Shown here: positions 1 through 7,746 of the stretch, piece by piece
Layout of the letters: each line of letters begins with the position of its first letter
Numbering within the stretch: the stretch's first letter is position 1
Source of the DNA: Micromonospora wenchangensis
GTDB lineage: Bacteria > Actinomycetota > Actinomycetes > Mycobacteriales > Micromonosporaceae
DNA: 64,000 bases
Reading direction: 5' to 3'
NCBI RefSeq assembly: GCF_002210435.1
Contig: NZ_MZMV01000002.1
Span: 62,001-126,000 of the forward strand
Translations under genes and position numbers: made by a program
Notes under the pieces: model-generated
Told to the model about the DNA's origin: nothing
Databases searched by the model: none
The model's input: the letters and a program-made list of their open reading frames with translations, nothing else

Positions 1-571
1 ACGCGGCCTGCCCGCGCGAGCCCAGCTCGGGCGCGACGGAGGCGGTGACCACGTGCACCCCGGCGATTCCGCCGTTGGTGGCGTACGCCTTCTGCCCGCT
101 CAGCACCCACTCGTCGGTGGCCTCGTCGTGGACGGCGCGGGTGCGGATGGCCGCGACGTCGGAGCCGGCCTCCGGTTCAGTGGTGCAGAACGCGGCGACG
201 GCGGGGGCGTCGACGGTGCCGAAGCACTGCGGCACCCATTCGACCATCTGGTCGGGGGTGCCGGTGCCGTAGATGGCGGCGACGGCGAGCGAGCTGCCGA
301 AGATGCTCAGCCCGATGCCGGCGTCGCCCCAGAAGAGTTCCTCACTGGCGATCGGCAGGGACAGCCCGGTGGGGTCGGCCCAGCAGGTGGCGAGGAACTC
401 GAAGCCGTACAGGCCGATCTTCGCCGCCTCCTGGATGACCGGCCAGGGGGTCTCCTCCCGGGCGTCCCACTCGGCGGCGGCCGGGCGCACGACCTCGGCG
501 GCGAAGCCGTGCACCCAGTCCCGCAGGTCCCGCTGTTCCTCGTTCAGGTCGAGCGAGAACTCGGCCATCAT
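1..571 (-). CDS. acyl-CoA dehydrogenase, N-terminal part (cut by window edge)
   Basis: Flavoprotein expected to oxidise an acyl-CoA to the enoyl-CoA. About 190 residues are visible: the helical N-terminal domain and the start of the middle beta domain, including the family-typical TTEPEAGSD stretch followed by SGQKAYATNGG. The C-terminal domain with the catalytic base lies outside the window. The start ATG (571-569) shares one base with the TGA of the SCP2 gene (TGATG), so the two are translationally coupled; a second ATG follows directly. Substrate cannot be told; pairing with an SCP2 lipid-binding protein suggests a bulky acyl or sterol-like CoA ester (inference). Confidence 0.9.
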   Translation of the reverse strand, partial: MMAEFSLDLNEEQRDLRDWVHGFAAEVVRPAAAEWDAREETPWPVIQEAAKIGLYGFEFLATCWADPTGLSLPIASEELFWGDAGIGLSIFGSSLAVAAIYGTGTPDQMVEWVPQCFGTVDAPAVAAFCTTEPEAGSDVAAIRTRAVHDEATDEWVLSGQKAYATNGGIAGVHVVTASVAPELGSRGQAA

Positions 572-1023
572 CAGGCCTTGGGGATGTCGAACAGGTTGGC
601 GATGTTGGCGGCCAGGCCCAGGTCACCCTTGGCCTTGAGCTTGCCGGTCATGAACATCATCACCGGGTTGGCCCCGCCGGAGACGATCCTCAGGAACTCG
701 ACCGGGCCCATGCTGAGGGTGAGCTTCGGGTCGCGGGTGGGGGTCTCCGAGACGGTGCAGGTGCCGTTCTCGATGACGATCTCGTAGGTGTCGGCGCCAC
801 TGTCGGGGCGGCCGGTGATGTTCCAGTGGATGACCGCGTTGGTGGCGCCGGCCCGGTCGGCGCGGAAGATCTGCGGCATCCGGCTGAAGACCTCGCTGAG
901 CACCTTGCCGCGCAGGTCGCCGGACATCACCTCGGCGATCTTGTCGTCCGGGGTGGACTTGACCAGCTGGGCGAACTCCTTCGGGCCGTAGTGGGCGAAG
1001 TTGGCCGGGTCGAAGTCAGTCAT
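571..1023 (-). CDS. SCP2 sterol-binding domain protein
   Basis: A 150-residue protein made of a single SCP2-like lipid-binding domain. Family features include an amphipathic beta sheet (for example TYEIVIENGTCTVSE) and the C-terminal stretch GPVEFLRIVSGGANPVMMFM followed by GKLKAKGDLGLAANIANLF. No signal peptide or membrane segment, so cytoplasmic. It probably presents a hydrophobic ligand to the coupled acyl-CoA dehydrogenase downstream. It is divergent from the TetR gene at 1102, and the shared gap holds a palindrome that probably controls both directions. Confidence 0.88.
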   Translation of the reverse strand: MTDFDPANFAHYGPKEFAQLVKSTPDDKIAEVMSGDLRGKVLSEVFSRMPQIFRADRAGATNAVIHWNITGRPDSGADTYEIVIENGTCTVSETPTRDPKLTLSMGPVEFLRIVSGGANPVMMFMTGKLKAKGDLGLAANIANLFDIPKA

Positions 1024-1055
1024 GGTAGGTGCACCTCTCGGGACGGACCGGTTCT

Positions 1056-1073
1056 GGTTACTCTGGCGTAACC
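1056..1073. promoter_or_regulatory. operator-like inverted repeat between SCP2 and TetR genes
   Basis: GGTTAC and GTAACC are perfect inverted repeats separated by 6 bases (TCTGGC). The site lies in the 78-base divergent gap and covers the place where the -35 of the TetR promoter would fall (a TATGCT box is at 1089-1094). This is the usual position for an autoregulated TetR operator. Binding is inferred. Confidence 0.55.
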
Positions 1074-1101
1074 TTACGCACGAGTAGGTATGCTCGCAAG
1101 G

Positions 1102-1740
1102 GTGTCCAGCACGCCGAGCTTCAAGCGCCTCCCCCGGGCCGTACGCGAGCAGCAGATGCTCGACGCGGCGGTCAAGGTCTTCTCCCGGCGCGGCTTCCAC
1201 GCCGCCAGCATGGACGAGATCGCCGAGGACGCGGGCATCTCCAAGCCGATGGTCTACGCCTACCTCGGCACCAAGGAGGAACTCTTCATCGCCTGCCTGC
1301 ACCGGGAGACCGCCCGGATGGTGCTGGCGATCGCCGGGGCCGCCGCCCCGGACCTCCCGCCCGACCAGCGGCTCTGGCGCGGCCTGCGGGCCTTCTTCGG
1401 CTTCGTCGGGGCGCACCGCGACGGCTGGGCCGTGCTCTACCGGCAGGCCCGGGGCTCCCAACCGTTCGCCGCCGAGCTGGCCGCGATGCGCGCCCGGCTG
1501 GTCGACGTGGTCGCCGGGATGCTCGACCACGCGCTGCGGGCCCGGGGCCGGGAGGTCGCCGCGACCGAGCTGGAGGTCGTCGCGTACGCCCTGGTCGGTG
1601 CGAGCGAGTCACTGGCCGACTGGCTCGCCGACCACCCCGAGGCCGAACCGGAGAAGACCGCCACCCGGATGATGAACGTCGCCTGGCTCGGCGCGGCCCA
1701 GCTCCTCGACGGCGTCACCTGGCGACCCCCGGCGGACTGA
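1102..1740 (+). CDS. TetR/AcrR family transcriptional regulator
   Basis: A 212-residue TetR protein. The N-terminal helix-turn-helix is clear (REQQMLDAAVKVFSRRGFHA, then DEIAEDAGISKPMVYAYLGT) and is followed by an all-helical ligand domain. I prefer GTG 1102 over the ATG at 1090 because a TATGCT box sits seven bases upstream, fitting a leaderless transcript, and no Shine-Dalgarno sequence is visible. It is divergent from the SCP2/acyl-CoA dehydrogenase pair and probably represses it, with an acyl-CoA as likely ligand (inference from context). Confidence 0.88.
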   Translation: MSSTPSFKRLPRAVREQQMLDAAVKVFSRRGFHAASMDEIAEDAGISKPMVYAYLGTKEELFIACLHRETARMVLAIAGAAAPDLPPDQRLWRGLRAFFGFVGAHRDGWAVLYRQARGSQPFAAELAAMRARLVDVVAGMLDHALRARGREVAATELEVVAYALVGASESLADWLADHPEAEPEKTATRMMNVAWLGAAQLLDGVTWRPPAD

Positions 1741-1773
1741 CCGCCCCCGCCCGCCGGTCCCGGCTCCGAGGGG

Positions 1774-2391
1774 TCAGCGGTGGGCGGCGGCGCGGCGGCG
1801 GGCCCGCAGGCGCAGCCAACGGACCAGCTCCAACAACCCGGTGACGGCCAGCGAGAGCCCGACGCCGACGAGCAGCCCCCGGACCGGATCGCGCTCGAAG
1901 GCCAGCCCGCCGAAGTAGCCGAGCAGCCCGCAGTACAGGCTCCAGACGGCGGCGGCGACGGCGTCGAACACCAGGAAGCGCAGCAGCGGATACCGGACGG
2001 CACCCATGGTCAGGGTGACGGCGGTCCGGCCGCCGGGCACGAAGCGGGAGGTGGTGAGGATCGAGCCGCCCCGCCGGTCCACCGCCCGCCGGGCCCAGTC
2101 CGAGCCGCTGCGGCGGCGGCTGCCGTCGGGTAGCCGGGCCAGCCGCTCCGCGCCGCCGCCCCGGCCGATGCCGTACGACACGTGGTCGCCGACGAGCGCG
2201 CCGAGGGCCGCCACCGCGATCACGGCCACCAGGTTCGGGTGGCCGCTTGCCGCGAACACCCCGGCGGTGATCAGGACGGTCTCGCCGGGCACCGCCGGGA
2301 AGAACGCGTCGACCGCGGTCACCACGAAGATCACCAGGTACACCCAGGGTGAGGTGACGGTGTGGTGGAGCAGGTCGAGCACCGACTGCAT
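1774..2391 (-). CDS. DedA/SNARE-associated family membrane protein
   Basis: A 205-residue integral membrane protein of the DedA (VTT/SNARE-associated) family. It shows the re-entrant DAFFPAVPGETVLI segment near residue 30, the GDHVSYGIGRG motif, and the family arginine/glycine motif SRFVPGGRTAV, followed by two further hydrophobic segments. DedA proteins act in lipid-carrier recycling and membrane homeostasis; several are undecaprenyl-phosphate flippases. The specific lipid here cannot be told. It appears to be a single-gene unit upstream of, and on the same strand as, the PurA-like cassette, whose terminator lies between them. Confidence 0.85.
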   Translation of the reverse strand: MQSVLDLLHHTVTSPWVYLVIFVVTAVDAFFPAVPGETVLITAGVFAASGHPNLVAVIAVAALGALVGDHVSYGIGRGGGAERLARLPDGSRRRSGSDWARRAVDRRGGSILTTSRFVPGGRTAVTLTMGAVRYPLLRFLVFDAVAAAVWSLYCGLLGYFGGLAFERDPVRGLLVGVGLSLAVTGLLELVRWLRLRARRRAAAHR

Positions 2392-2407
2392 GCCCTCATG
2401 CTCGACG

Positions 2408-2431
2408 CTGGGCCCCCGGTCGGGGGCCCAG
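2408..2431 (-). terminator. hairpin terminator of the Nudix/kinase/VWA/PurA-like operon
   Basis: Ten-base-pair perfect stem (CTGGGCCCCC / GGGGGCCCAG) with a GGTC loop, 26 bases past the stop codon of the PurA-like gene. No U tract, as is common in GC-rich actinomycetes. Confidence 0.75.
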
Positions 2432-2457
2432 TCGCCGGATCAGGCCGCCGCCCCGGC

Positions 2458-3771
2458 TCAGCCCACCTCCTGGGGAGCCGGCAGCGGGTCGGCGGCCGAC
2501 CTGCCGTGCTCCCGCTTGTCGGCGGCGGTGGGGCCGTGCGAGGTGAGCACCACCGGGGCGGCCAGCGCCTCGGACACCGCCGCCGGCCAGTCGGTCGGCG
2601 GGGCGTCGTACACCGGGCGGGTGGTCAGCAGGCGGGCGGTGAGGGCCGCCTGCCGCTCCAGGTCACCGGGCGGGCCGGGGCGCAACCGGTCGGTCCCGTC
2701 GTAGCGGCGGCACAGCTTCAACGCCGGGCGGGCCGGGTCGGGGCGGGTCAGGTCGAGGTGGGTGAGGGCGAGGCCGTCCACCCCGCCGGCCACGTCCAGG
2801 GCGTACCGGTGGGCGACGGCGTCGAAGTGACCGAACCGGAACCGGCCCTGCCACGGGTTGGTCGGGTTGCGCGGGTCGGTCAACGGCAGCGTCCGGTCCT
2901 CGGTGACCAGCGGACCGGGCCCGTGCCGGGTGGTCACCGTCCGCACCACCCCCAGCCGGTACGCCGACCCGGCCGCCCCCGCCTCGGCGAGCAGCGTCTC
3001 GGCGTTGGCGAAGGTGGTGGTGCTCCAGGTGGTGTACGGGTGGAAGCCGTGCCATTCGTCCAGCAGCACCCCCTGCGCCCCCTCGAACACCACCGTCCCC
3101 GCCCGCAGCACCCCGGCCAGGTACGACCGGTCGACGATCGCCACCCGGTCGGCGAAGGCGGTGAACGCCGGCAGGCAGTCCGCCACCGGCGGGGCGTCCA
3201 GCGGGCCGAGTTCGGCGGTCAACCGGTCCCGCAGGGCGGTGAGCCGGCGGCGCAGCAGCTCCCGGTCCCGGCAGTCGGCCACCCGGGGCGCCTCGTCGGG
3301 GTGGGCGAGCCCGTACCGGACGGACTCGCCCACCCCCAGCCCGCAGGAGCCGTGCCGGGCGGCCCCCCGGGCGATCTCCCGGAGCCGGTTCGCGGCCCGG
3401 TGGTACGGCGTGGCCAGCAGCGCCTCCCCGTCGACGGTCAGCCGGTCGAGGGCGTCGGGCACCCCGACCGAGGCGAGGTGGTCGGCCTCGGCGGCCAGCG
3501 CCAGCGGGTCCACCACCTGCTGCCGGGCCAGGTGGGTACGCACCCCCGGACGGAACGTCCCCGCCCCGAACTGGGCGAACGTGTGGTGCCTGCCGTCGGG
3601 CAGCACCACGTTGTGGGCGGCCTGCGCACCCCCGTTGAACCGCACCACGGTGTGCACGTGGCGGGTCGCGCAGAGCCAGTCCACGACGGTGCCCTTGCCG
3701 GCGTCGCCGTAACCGAGGTCGACCACGATCACGTGCCGGCCGGGCTGTCCGGGGTCGGGGAGGGCGGTCAC
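2458..3771 (-). CDS. divergent adenylosuccinate-synthetase-like protein (PurA paralogue)
   Basis: A 437-residue member of the adenylosuccinate synthetase fold. The N-terminal loop reads GYGDAGKG where housekeeping PurA has GDEGKGK. The catalytic Asp (D23) and P-loop Lys (K26) remain, but the following Glu is Ala. The IMP-side motif GGHNAGHT is changed to GGAQAAHN; only the second His (H53) survives. FEGAQGVLLDEWHG matches the PurA core. It starts with GTG 3771, overlapping the VWA stop as GTGA. It is last in a four-gene operon with no other purine gene, so I infer a modified ligation reaction, perhaps on another nucleotide, rather than AMP synthesis. The true purA is not in the window. Confidence 0.82.
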   Translation of the reverse strand: MTALPDPGQPGRHVIVVDLGYGDAGKGTVVDWLCATRHVHTVVRFNGGAQAAHNVVLPDGRHHTFAQFGAGTFRPGVRTHLARQQVVDPLALAAEADHLASVGVPDALDRLTVDGEALLATPYHRAANRLREIARGAARHGSCGLGVGESVRYGLAHPDEAPRVADCRDRELLRRRLTALRDRLTAELGPLDAPPVADCLPAFTAFADRVAIVDRSYLAGVLRAGTVVFEGAQGVLLDEWHGFHPYTTWSTTTFANAETLLAEAGAAGSAYRLGVVRTVTTRHGPGPLVTEDRTLPLTDPRNPTNPWQGRFRFGHFDAVAHRYALDVAGGVDGLALTHLDLTRPDPARPALKLCRRYDGTDRLRPGPPGDLERQAALTARLLTTRPVYDAPPTDWPAAVSEALAAPVVLTSHGPTAADKREHGRSAADPLPAPQEVG

Positions 3772-4727
3772 AGCCGGGTCACCCCACCGGCCCGGCGCGA
3801 CGTGGCCGGCAGCGTGGAGACCTCGGCCCGCCGGCCGCCGCCCAGCGGGGCCAGCGCCTTGGACACGGTTCGGCCGGCGGTGGAGCCGGCCCGGTCCAGG
3901 TCGCGCAGCCCCTCGTCGAGGTCGATGGCCTGCTCGCCGAGGCCGACGGTGAGCGCGATGGTCTCGCAGACCGCGTCCAGGTCGTCGAGGACGACGGCAC
4001 GCTGCCCGAGCAGGTCCCGCCAGAAGTCGAGCACCTTGGCGTTGCCGGCGTAGTGGCTGCCGGCGGGGAGCAGGTAGTAGGTGTCCCAGCGGCGGGTCAC
4101 CTCGTCGACGATCTGCCGCAGCGGCACGTCCTCGCCGAGGTCGTCGCCGATCAGCCGGCTCACCTCCCGCCGGCTCACCCGGGGGTACGCCAGCTCGTCG
4201 CCGATGATGAACAGGTAGCCGCGCCGGCCCCGCTTCTCCCAACTGTCGGTGACCGTGTGCCGGGCCATGAAGTACATCGCCAGCTCGTACGACTCGGTCA
4301 TCTGACCGCCGCCGCCACCCTCCAGCACGATCCGGCCGAGGTCGTCGTCCATCCGGTTGTCCGACTCGAACTGCCCCACCTGCAACGGCACCCGGTCGCA
4401 GGTGGCGTCGCCGATCGCGCCGAACAGCACCTGCGGGTCGCGGGCGTAGCCCTGGCGCAGCAGCAGCCCGAGCAGTTGCGGCAGCTTGGCCTGGAGGGTG
4501 CGGGGCACGTGCCCCATCGAGCCGGTCACGTCGAACAGCACCGCGATGGGTGTCGACTGCGGGTGCTCGGCCGAGTCCCGGCTCTCCCGCACCGCGCCGC
4601 GCGGGTCGAGCGCCGGGTGCACGGTCCGGGCCCCGCCGTCGCTGTAGGAGAAGGCGCTCTTGCCCTTCTTCTTCCGGTAGCGGTCGGCGGCGTCGTACAC
4701 GTCGGTGGACCAGATTCCGCTGCCCAT
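3768..4727 (-). CDS. VWA domain protein of the PurA-like cassette
   Basis: A 319-residue soluble protein with one von Willebrand factor A domain. A MIDAS metal site, D66-x-T-G-S70, sits in VLFDVTGSMG after a basic N-terminal stretch (YRKKKGKSAF). The middle holds a Gly-rich loop (VLEGGGGGQMTESYELAMY) typical of bacterial VWA proteins. No signal peptide. The ATG 4727 follows a GGGAGG Shine-Dalgarno sequence that overlaps the pseudokinase TAG stop, so the two genes are coupled. Probably a metal-dependent scaffold joining the kinase-like and PurA-like partners (inference). Confidence 0.85.
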   Translation of the reverse strand: MGSGIWSTDVYDAADRYRKKKGKSAFSYSDGGARTVHPALDPRGAVRESRDSAEHPQSTPIAVLFDVTGSMGHVPRTLQAKLPQLLGLLLRQGYARDPQVLFGAIGDATCDRVPLQVGQFESDNRMDDDLGRIVLEGGGGGQMTESYELAMYFMARHTVTDSWEKRGRRGYLFIIGDELAYPRVSRREVSRLIGDDLGEDVPLRQIVDEVTRRWDTYYLLPAGSHYAGNAKVLDFWRDLLGQRAVVLDDLDAVCETIALTVGLGEQAIDLDEGLRDLDRAGSTAGRTVSKALAPLGGGRRAEVSTLPATSRRAGGVTRL

Positions 4728-4737
4728 GGCAGCCTCC

Positions 4738-5727
4738 CTAGGGGTTGAGGGTGAACGGTCGGAAGGTGCGCGGCCCGTAGAGCCGGTCGAGCACCTCGTC
4801 GAGTTCGCCGAGCAGTCGCCAGGCGTCGTCGGGTCGGGCGGCCAGCGCCGGGCGGCGGCAGCCGTCGGCGAAGGCGCGCAGTTCACGGGGGGCGCGGTCG
4901 CCCATCAGCCAGCTCATGCACGCCGCGGCCATCGCCAGGTCGGTGCCGGGGCCGGCGGGTCGCCGTGCGGTGACCTCCGGCGGGTACCAGTCCTCGTGGC
5001 CGGGGACCAGCGCCGGGACGGTGCCGCCGTCGACGGCGGAGAAGCACCAGTCGACGAGCACCACGCCGTGCGCGTCCGGCTCGATCAGCACGTGCCGGGG
5101 GAGCACCGCGCCGTGCACCACGCCGGCCCGGTGGGCCAGGCCGAGGGCGACCAGCAGCCGCCGCCACATCCAGGCCGCGTCCCGGGCGTCCAGCCCGTCG
5201 GGGTACGCCCGGCGTACCGCGTCGAGGTCGTGCAGCCCCGGTACGGCGGCGAGCACGCTGATCCGGCGTTCCGCCCCGCTGGCGGCGTCGCGGTGCCGGA
5301 AGCTGTCCACCAGCCGGGGCACGTACGGCAGGTGGCGCGGGTCGCCGCGGTCCTCGATCTGCCGCAGCGCGTACGCCTCGCGGGCCATCAGGTCGTTGTC
5401 GGCCGGGTCGCGGGGCAGCTTGAGCAGCCGGTCCGCCCCGACGTCGTAGAGGTCGGCGAGGTCACCGGCGTGGGCGAGCGCCCCGAGCGGGTACCCGCCG
5501 AGCACGACCGTCGCCGGGTCGGCGGTGCCGGTCGCCTGCCAGCGGGTGGTGACCTGGACGAAGGCGTCGGTGGCCGCGGCGCGTACCCGGGCGTCGAGCG
5601 CGCCCAGCCGGTCGGGGTGCAGGGCCGCGACCAGCTCGCGGTAGCGCCGGGCCGGGGCGTCGACGCCGAACAGGTCGGTGTCGGTGCGGGCCGCCGCGAC
5701 CAGCCGGATCGCCTCGTCGGTCCTCAC
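4738..5727 (-). CDS. J-domain / protein-kinase-like fusion, probable pseudokinase
   Basis: A 329-residue fusion. Residues 1-60 resemble a DnaJ J domain with the HPD tripeptide at 37-39 (YRELVAALHPDRLG). From about residue 75 a kinase-like fold follows: a candidate ATP Lys (K103, DRLLKLPRD), a Glu in AREAYAL, then HGAVLPRHV (205-213) where active kinases have HRDLKPxN, and DWC (226-228) in place of DFG. The catalytic Asp is Ala and the metal-binding Asn is His, so phosphotransfer looks unlikely. It starts with GTG 5727, overlapping the Nudix stop as GTGA. The J domain suggests chaperone recruitment (inference). Confidence 0.78.
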   Translation of the reverse strand: MRTDEAIRLVAAARTDTDLFGVDAPARRYRELVAALHPDRLGALDARVRAAATDAFVQVTTRWQATGTADPATVVLGGYPLGALAHAGDLADLYDVGADRLLKLPRDPADNDLMAREAYALRQIEDRGDPRHLPYVPRLVDSFRHRDAASGAERRISVLAAVPGLHDLDAVRRAYPDGLDARDAAWMWRRLLVALGLAHRAGVVHGAVLPRHVLIEPDAHGVVLVDWCFSAVDGGTVPALVPGHEDWYPPEVTARRPAGPGTDLAMAAACMSWLMGDRAPRELRAFADGCRRPALAARPDDAWRLLGELDEVLDRLYGPRTFRPFTLNP

Positions 5728-6476
5728 CTGACGGTCTCCTCCCGGGCGGGGCGCAGCAGCGCCGGGTGCAGCAGTCGGGCGTCGCCTGACCGGTAGAGCC
5801 GGGCCCGGGGACCGCCCCGGGCGCCGCCGCGTTCGGTGCTGCCGCCGGTGCTCTCGACGAAGCCGGGGACGGAGAGCACCTTGCGGTGGAAGTTGCCGGC
5901 GTGCAGCGGGTGCCCCCAGACCGTCTCGTAGACGCCGCGCAGCTCGGCGATGGTGAACTCGGGGCCGAGGAAGCGGGTGGCCAGCGGGGTGTACTCCAGC
6001 TTGGAGCGGGCCCGTTCCAGGCCGTCGTCGACGATCCGGGCGTGGTCGAAGGCGAGCTGCCGGCTGGGCAGGGCGGTGACCGGCAACCACCCGGCCTCGT
6101 CGGCGTCGCTGTCGGCGACCGGGTCGGGCAGGTCGGGGGCGAAGGCGAGGTGGGCGACGGAGACGATCCGCATCCGGGGGTCCCGGTCCGGCGCGCCGTA
6201 GCTGGCGAGTTGTTCCAGGTGGACGCGGCGCAGCCGGTCGCCGCCGAGGCCGGTCTCCTCGGCGAGTTCCCGGCGGGCCCCGGTGGCGAGGTCCTCGTCG
6301 GGCTGGACGAACCCGCCGGGCAGCGCCCAGTGCCCCTGGTACGGGGGCTGGCCACGCCGGATCAGCAGCAGGTGCAGCGCGCCCTCGCGGATGGTCAGCG
6401 CCACCACGTCCACGGTGATCGCGGTCGCGGGGTAGGCGCTGGGGTCGTACCCGGCGAGGAAGTCCTGCTCGTTCAC
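5724..6476 (-). CDS. NrtR-like Nudix domain regulator
   Basis: A 250-residue protein with an intact Nudix box (residues 55-77, ending RRELAEETGL) and a C-terminal winged-helix region (about 155-205, LGPEFTIAELRGVYETVWG). This is the NrtR architecture: repressors of NAD-related genes that sense ADP-ribose or related nucleotides. It starts with GTG 6476 after GAGAGGGA. It is the first gene of the four-gene operon and probably autoregulates through TGAGAA repeats just upstream. A true hydrolase remains possible because the Nudix box is intact. Confidence 0.85.
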   Translation of the reverse strand: MNEQDFLAGYDPSAYPATAITVDVVALTIREGALHLLLIRRGQPPYQGHWALPGGFVQPDEDLATGARRELAEETGLGGDRLRRVHLEQLASYGAPDRDPRMRIVSVAHLAFAPDLPDPVADSDADEAGWLPVTALPSRQLAFDHARIVDDGLERARSKLEYTPLATRFLGPEFTIAELRGVYETVWGHPLHAGNFHRKVLSVPGFVESTGGSTERGGARGGPRARLYRSGDARLLHPALLRPAREETVR

Positions 6477-6485
6477 GGCGTCCCT

Positions 6486-6514
6486 CTCAGGTTGAGAATT
6501 ACTCGATCTGAGAA
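6486..6514. promoter_or_regulatory. candidate NrtR-type operator and promoter region
   Basis: TGAGAA occurs twice in direct orientation (6493-6498 and 6509-6514), and CTCA/TGAG form a small inverted repeat at 6486-6496, all within 40 bases of the Nudix start codon. The segment is notably AT-rich for this window. Operator function is inferred from position. Confidence 0.4.
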
Positions 6515-6633
6515 CAACTTAGCTCACGAAGAAGTGCTGCGCAACCGGTGGTTTCGGCGCAGCAGCCGACCGGCGCTGTGCGTTCCGGCACGGCGCCGCC
6601 CGGCCCCCGTGCCGGGACGGGGGCCGGGCGGCC

Positions 6634-7746
6634 TCAGCGGACGGTGCCCACCAGGTGCGGGCGGCCGGTCCGGGCGTCGTGCAGGGCGAAGTCCCACCCC
6701 GGCACGGCGCTGAACGCCACCGTCGAGGGCAGCGGCACCGGCAGCTTGAACCCCACCTCGACCGTGTACGCCTCCGGCAGCCGGCTCTCCAGCGCGGCCA
6801 GGCAGCGGGCCTTGCTCCACATGCCGTGCGCGATCGGCCGGGGGAAACCGAACAGCCGCGCCCCCAGCCGGGAGGTGTGGATCGGGTTGTGGTCCCCGGA
6901 CACCCGGGCGTAGTCCGTACCCACCCGGGGGGTGAGCCGCCAGTGCGCGGTGGCGGCCGGCGGCGCGGGCCGCTCACCCGGGTCGCGCCCGGCACCCCCG
7001 CCGGCCCCACGCTCCCGGCCCAGGTACGTCGACACCCCGCGCCACACCTCCGCACCGTCGACCGAGCCGACCAGGACGACGTCGACCTGCCGACCCCGGG
7101 CGTGCGGCCGCAGGTTCTCGGCGTACGCGACGAAGTCCCACGGCACGTCGGCCGGAACCGGCCGGTGGACGGTGATCCGGTTGCCCACGTGCACCACCCC
7201 GGCCAGCGGGAACGGGAACTCCGGCAGGGTCATCAACCGCAGCGCCAGCGGGAACCCCAGCACGTGCGGGTAGGTCGCCGGCAGCGTGTCGGCCAACCGG
7301 AAACCGCACACCCGGTCGTACTCCGCGAGGTGGGCCCGGTCCACGGTGACCCCGGCGACGGCCAGCTCGACCGGGGGCGCGGCGTCCGGCCGGCGGGCGC
7401 GGCCGATCCCGGGCAGCGCGTCGCGCAGCGCCCGCCGGCGGAGCGCACCCGGTCGGGGGAGCCCCGGCAGCACCACCCGGGGCCGCACCGCCGGCCCGCC
7501 GTGGTGGTCGCCCGACCGGTCCGTCAGGTCCTCGGTGCCGGCCGTGTCGGCTGTGGAGGTCAGGTCCCGGCCGGCGTACGCCGACAGGTCGTGGGTCTCG
7601 TCGACGCTGCGGTCCGGTCCCGGGCCGGCGGCGCGGGCGGCGGCCAGCGCGGCCGGTGAGATGACCTCGGTCGGCCCCTCGATCAGGTCGCCGACCGACA
7701 GTTCGCCGTCGCCCGACTCCTCGGGCCGGTTCCTGCGCCGTGCCAT
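6634..7746 (-). CDS. htdX: MaoC-type 3-hydroxyacyl-thioester dehydratase (HtdX-like)
   Basis: A 370-residue double hot-dog protein. The C-terminal half carries the hydratase-2 motif DYARVSGDHNPIH followed by HGMWSKARC, which supplies the catalytic Asp/His pair for reversible dehydration of 3-hydroxyacyl thioesters. The first 120 residues are low-complexity and charged. The start ATG 7746 shares a base with the FabG stop (TGATG); an in-frame GTG lies one codon upstream. Its order next to an HMW FabG and a divergent thiolase matches htdX-fabG4-fadA2 of Mycobacterium tuberculosis, recalled from general knowledge. Confidence 0.85.
   Translation of the reverse strand: MARRRNRPEESGDGELSVGDLIEGPTEVISPAALAAARAAGPGPDRSVDETHDLSAYAGRDLTSTADTAGTEDLTDRSGDHHGGPAVRPRVVLPGLPRPGALRRRALRDALPGIGRARRPDAAPPVELAVAGVTVDRAHLAEYDRVCGFRLADTLPATYPHVLGFPLALRLMTLPEFPFPLAGVVHVGNRITVHRPVPADVPWDFVAYAENLRPHARGRQVDVVLVGSVDGAEVWRGVSTYLGRERGAGGGAGRDPGERPAPPAATAHWRLTPRVGTDYARVSGDHNPIHTSRLGARLFGFPRPIAHGMWSKARCLAALESRLPEAYTVEVGFKLPVPLPSTVAFSAVPGWDFALHDARTGRPHLVGTVR

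Noticed and set aside
2458..3771. Housekeeping purA
   Set aside because: Conserved substrate loops are changed and the gene sits in a non-purine operon.
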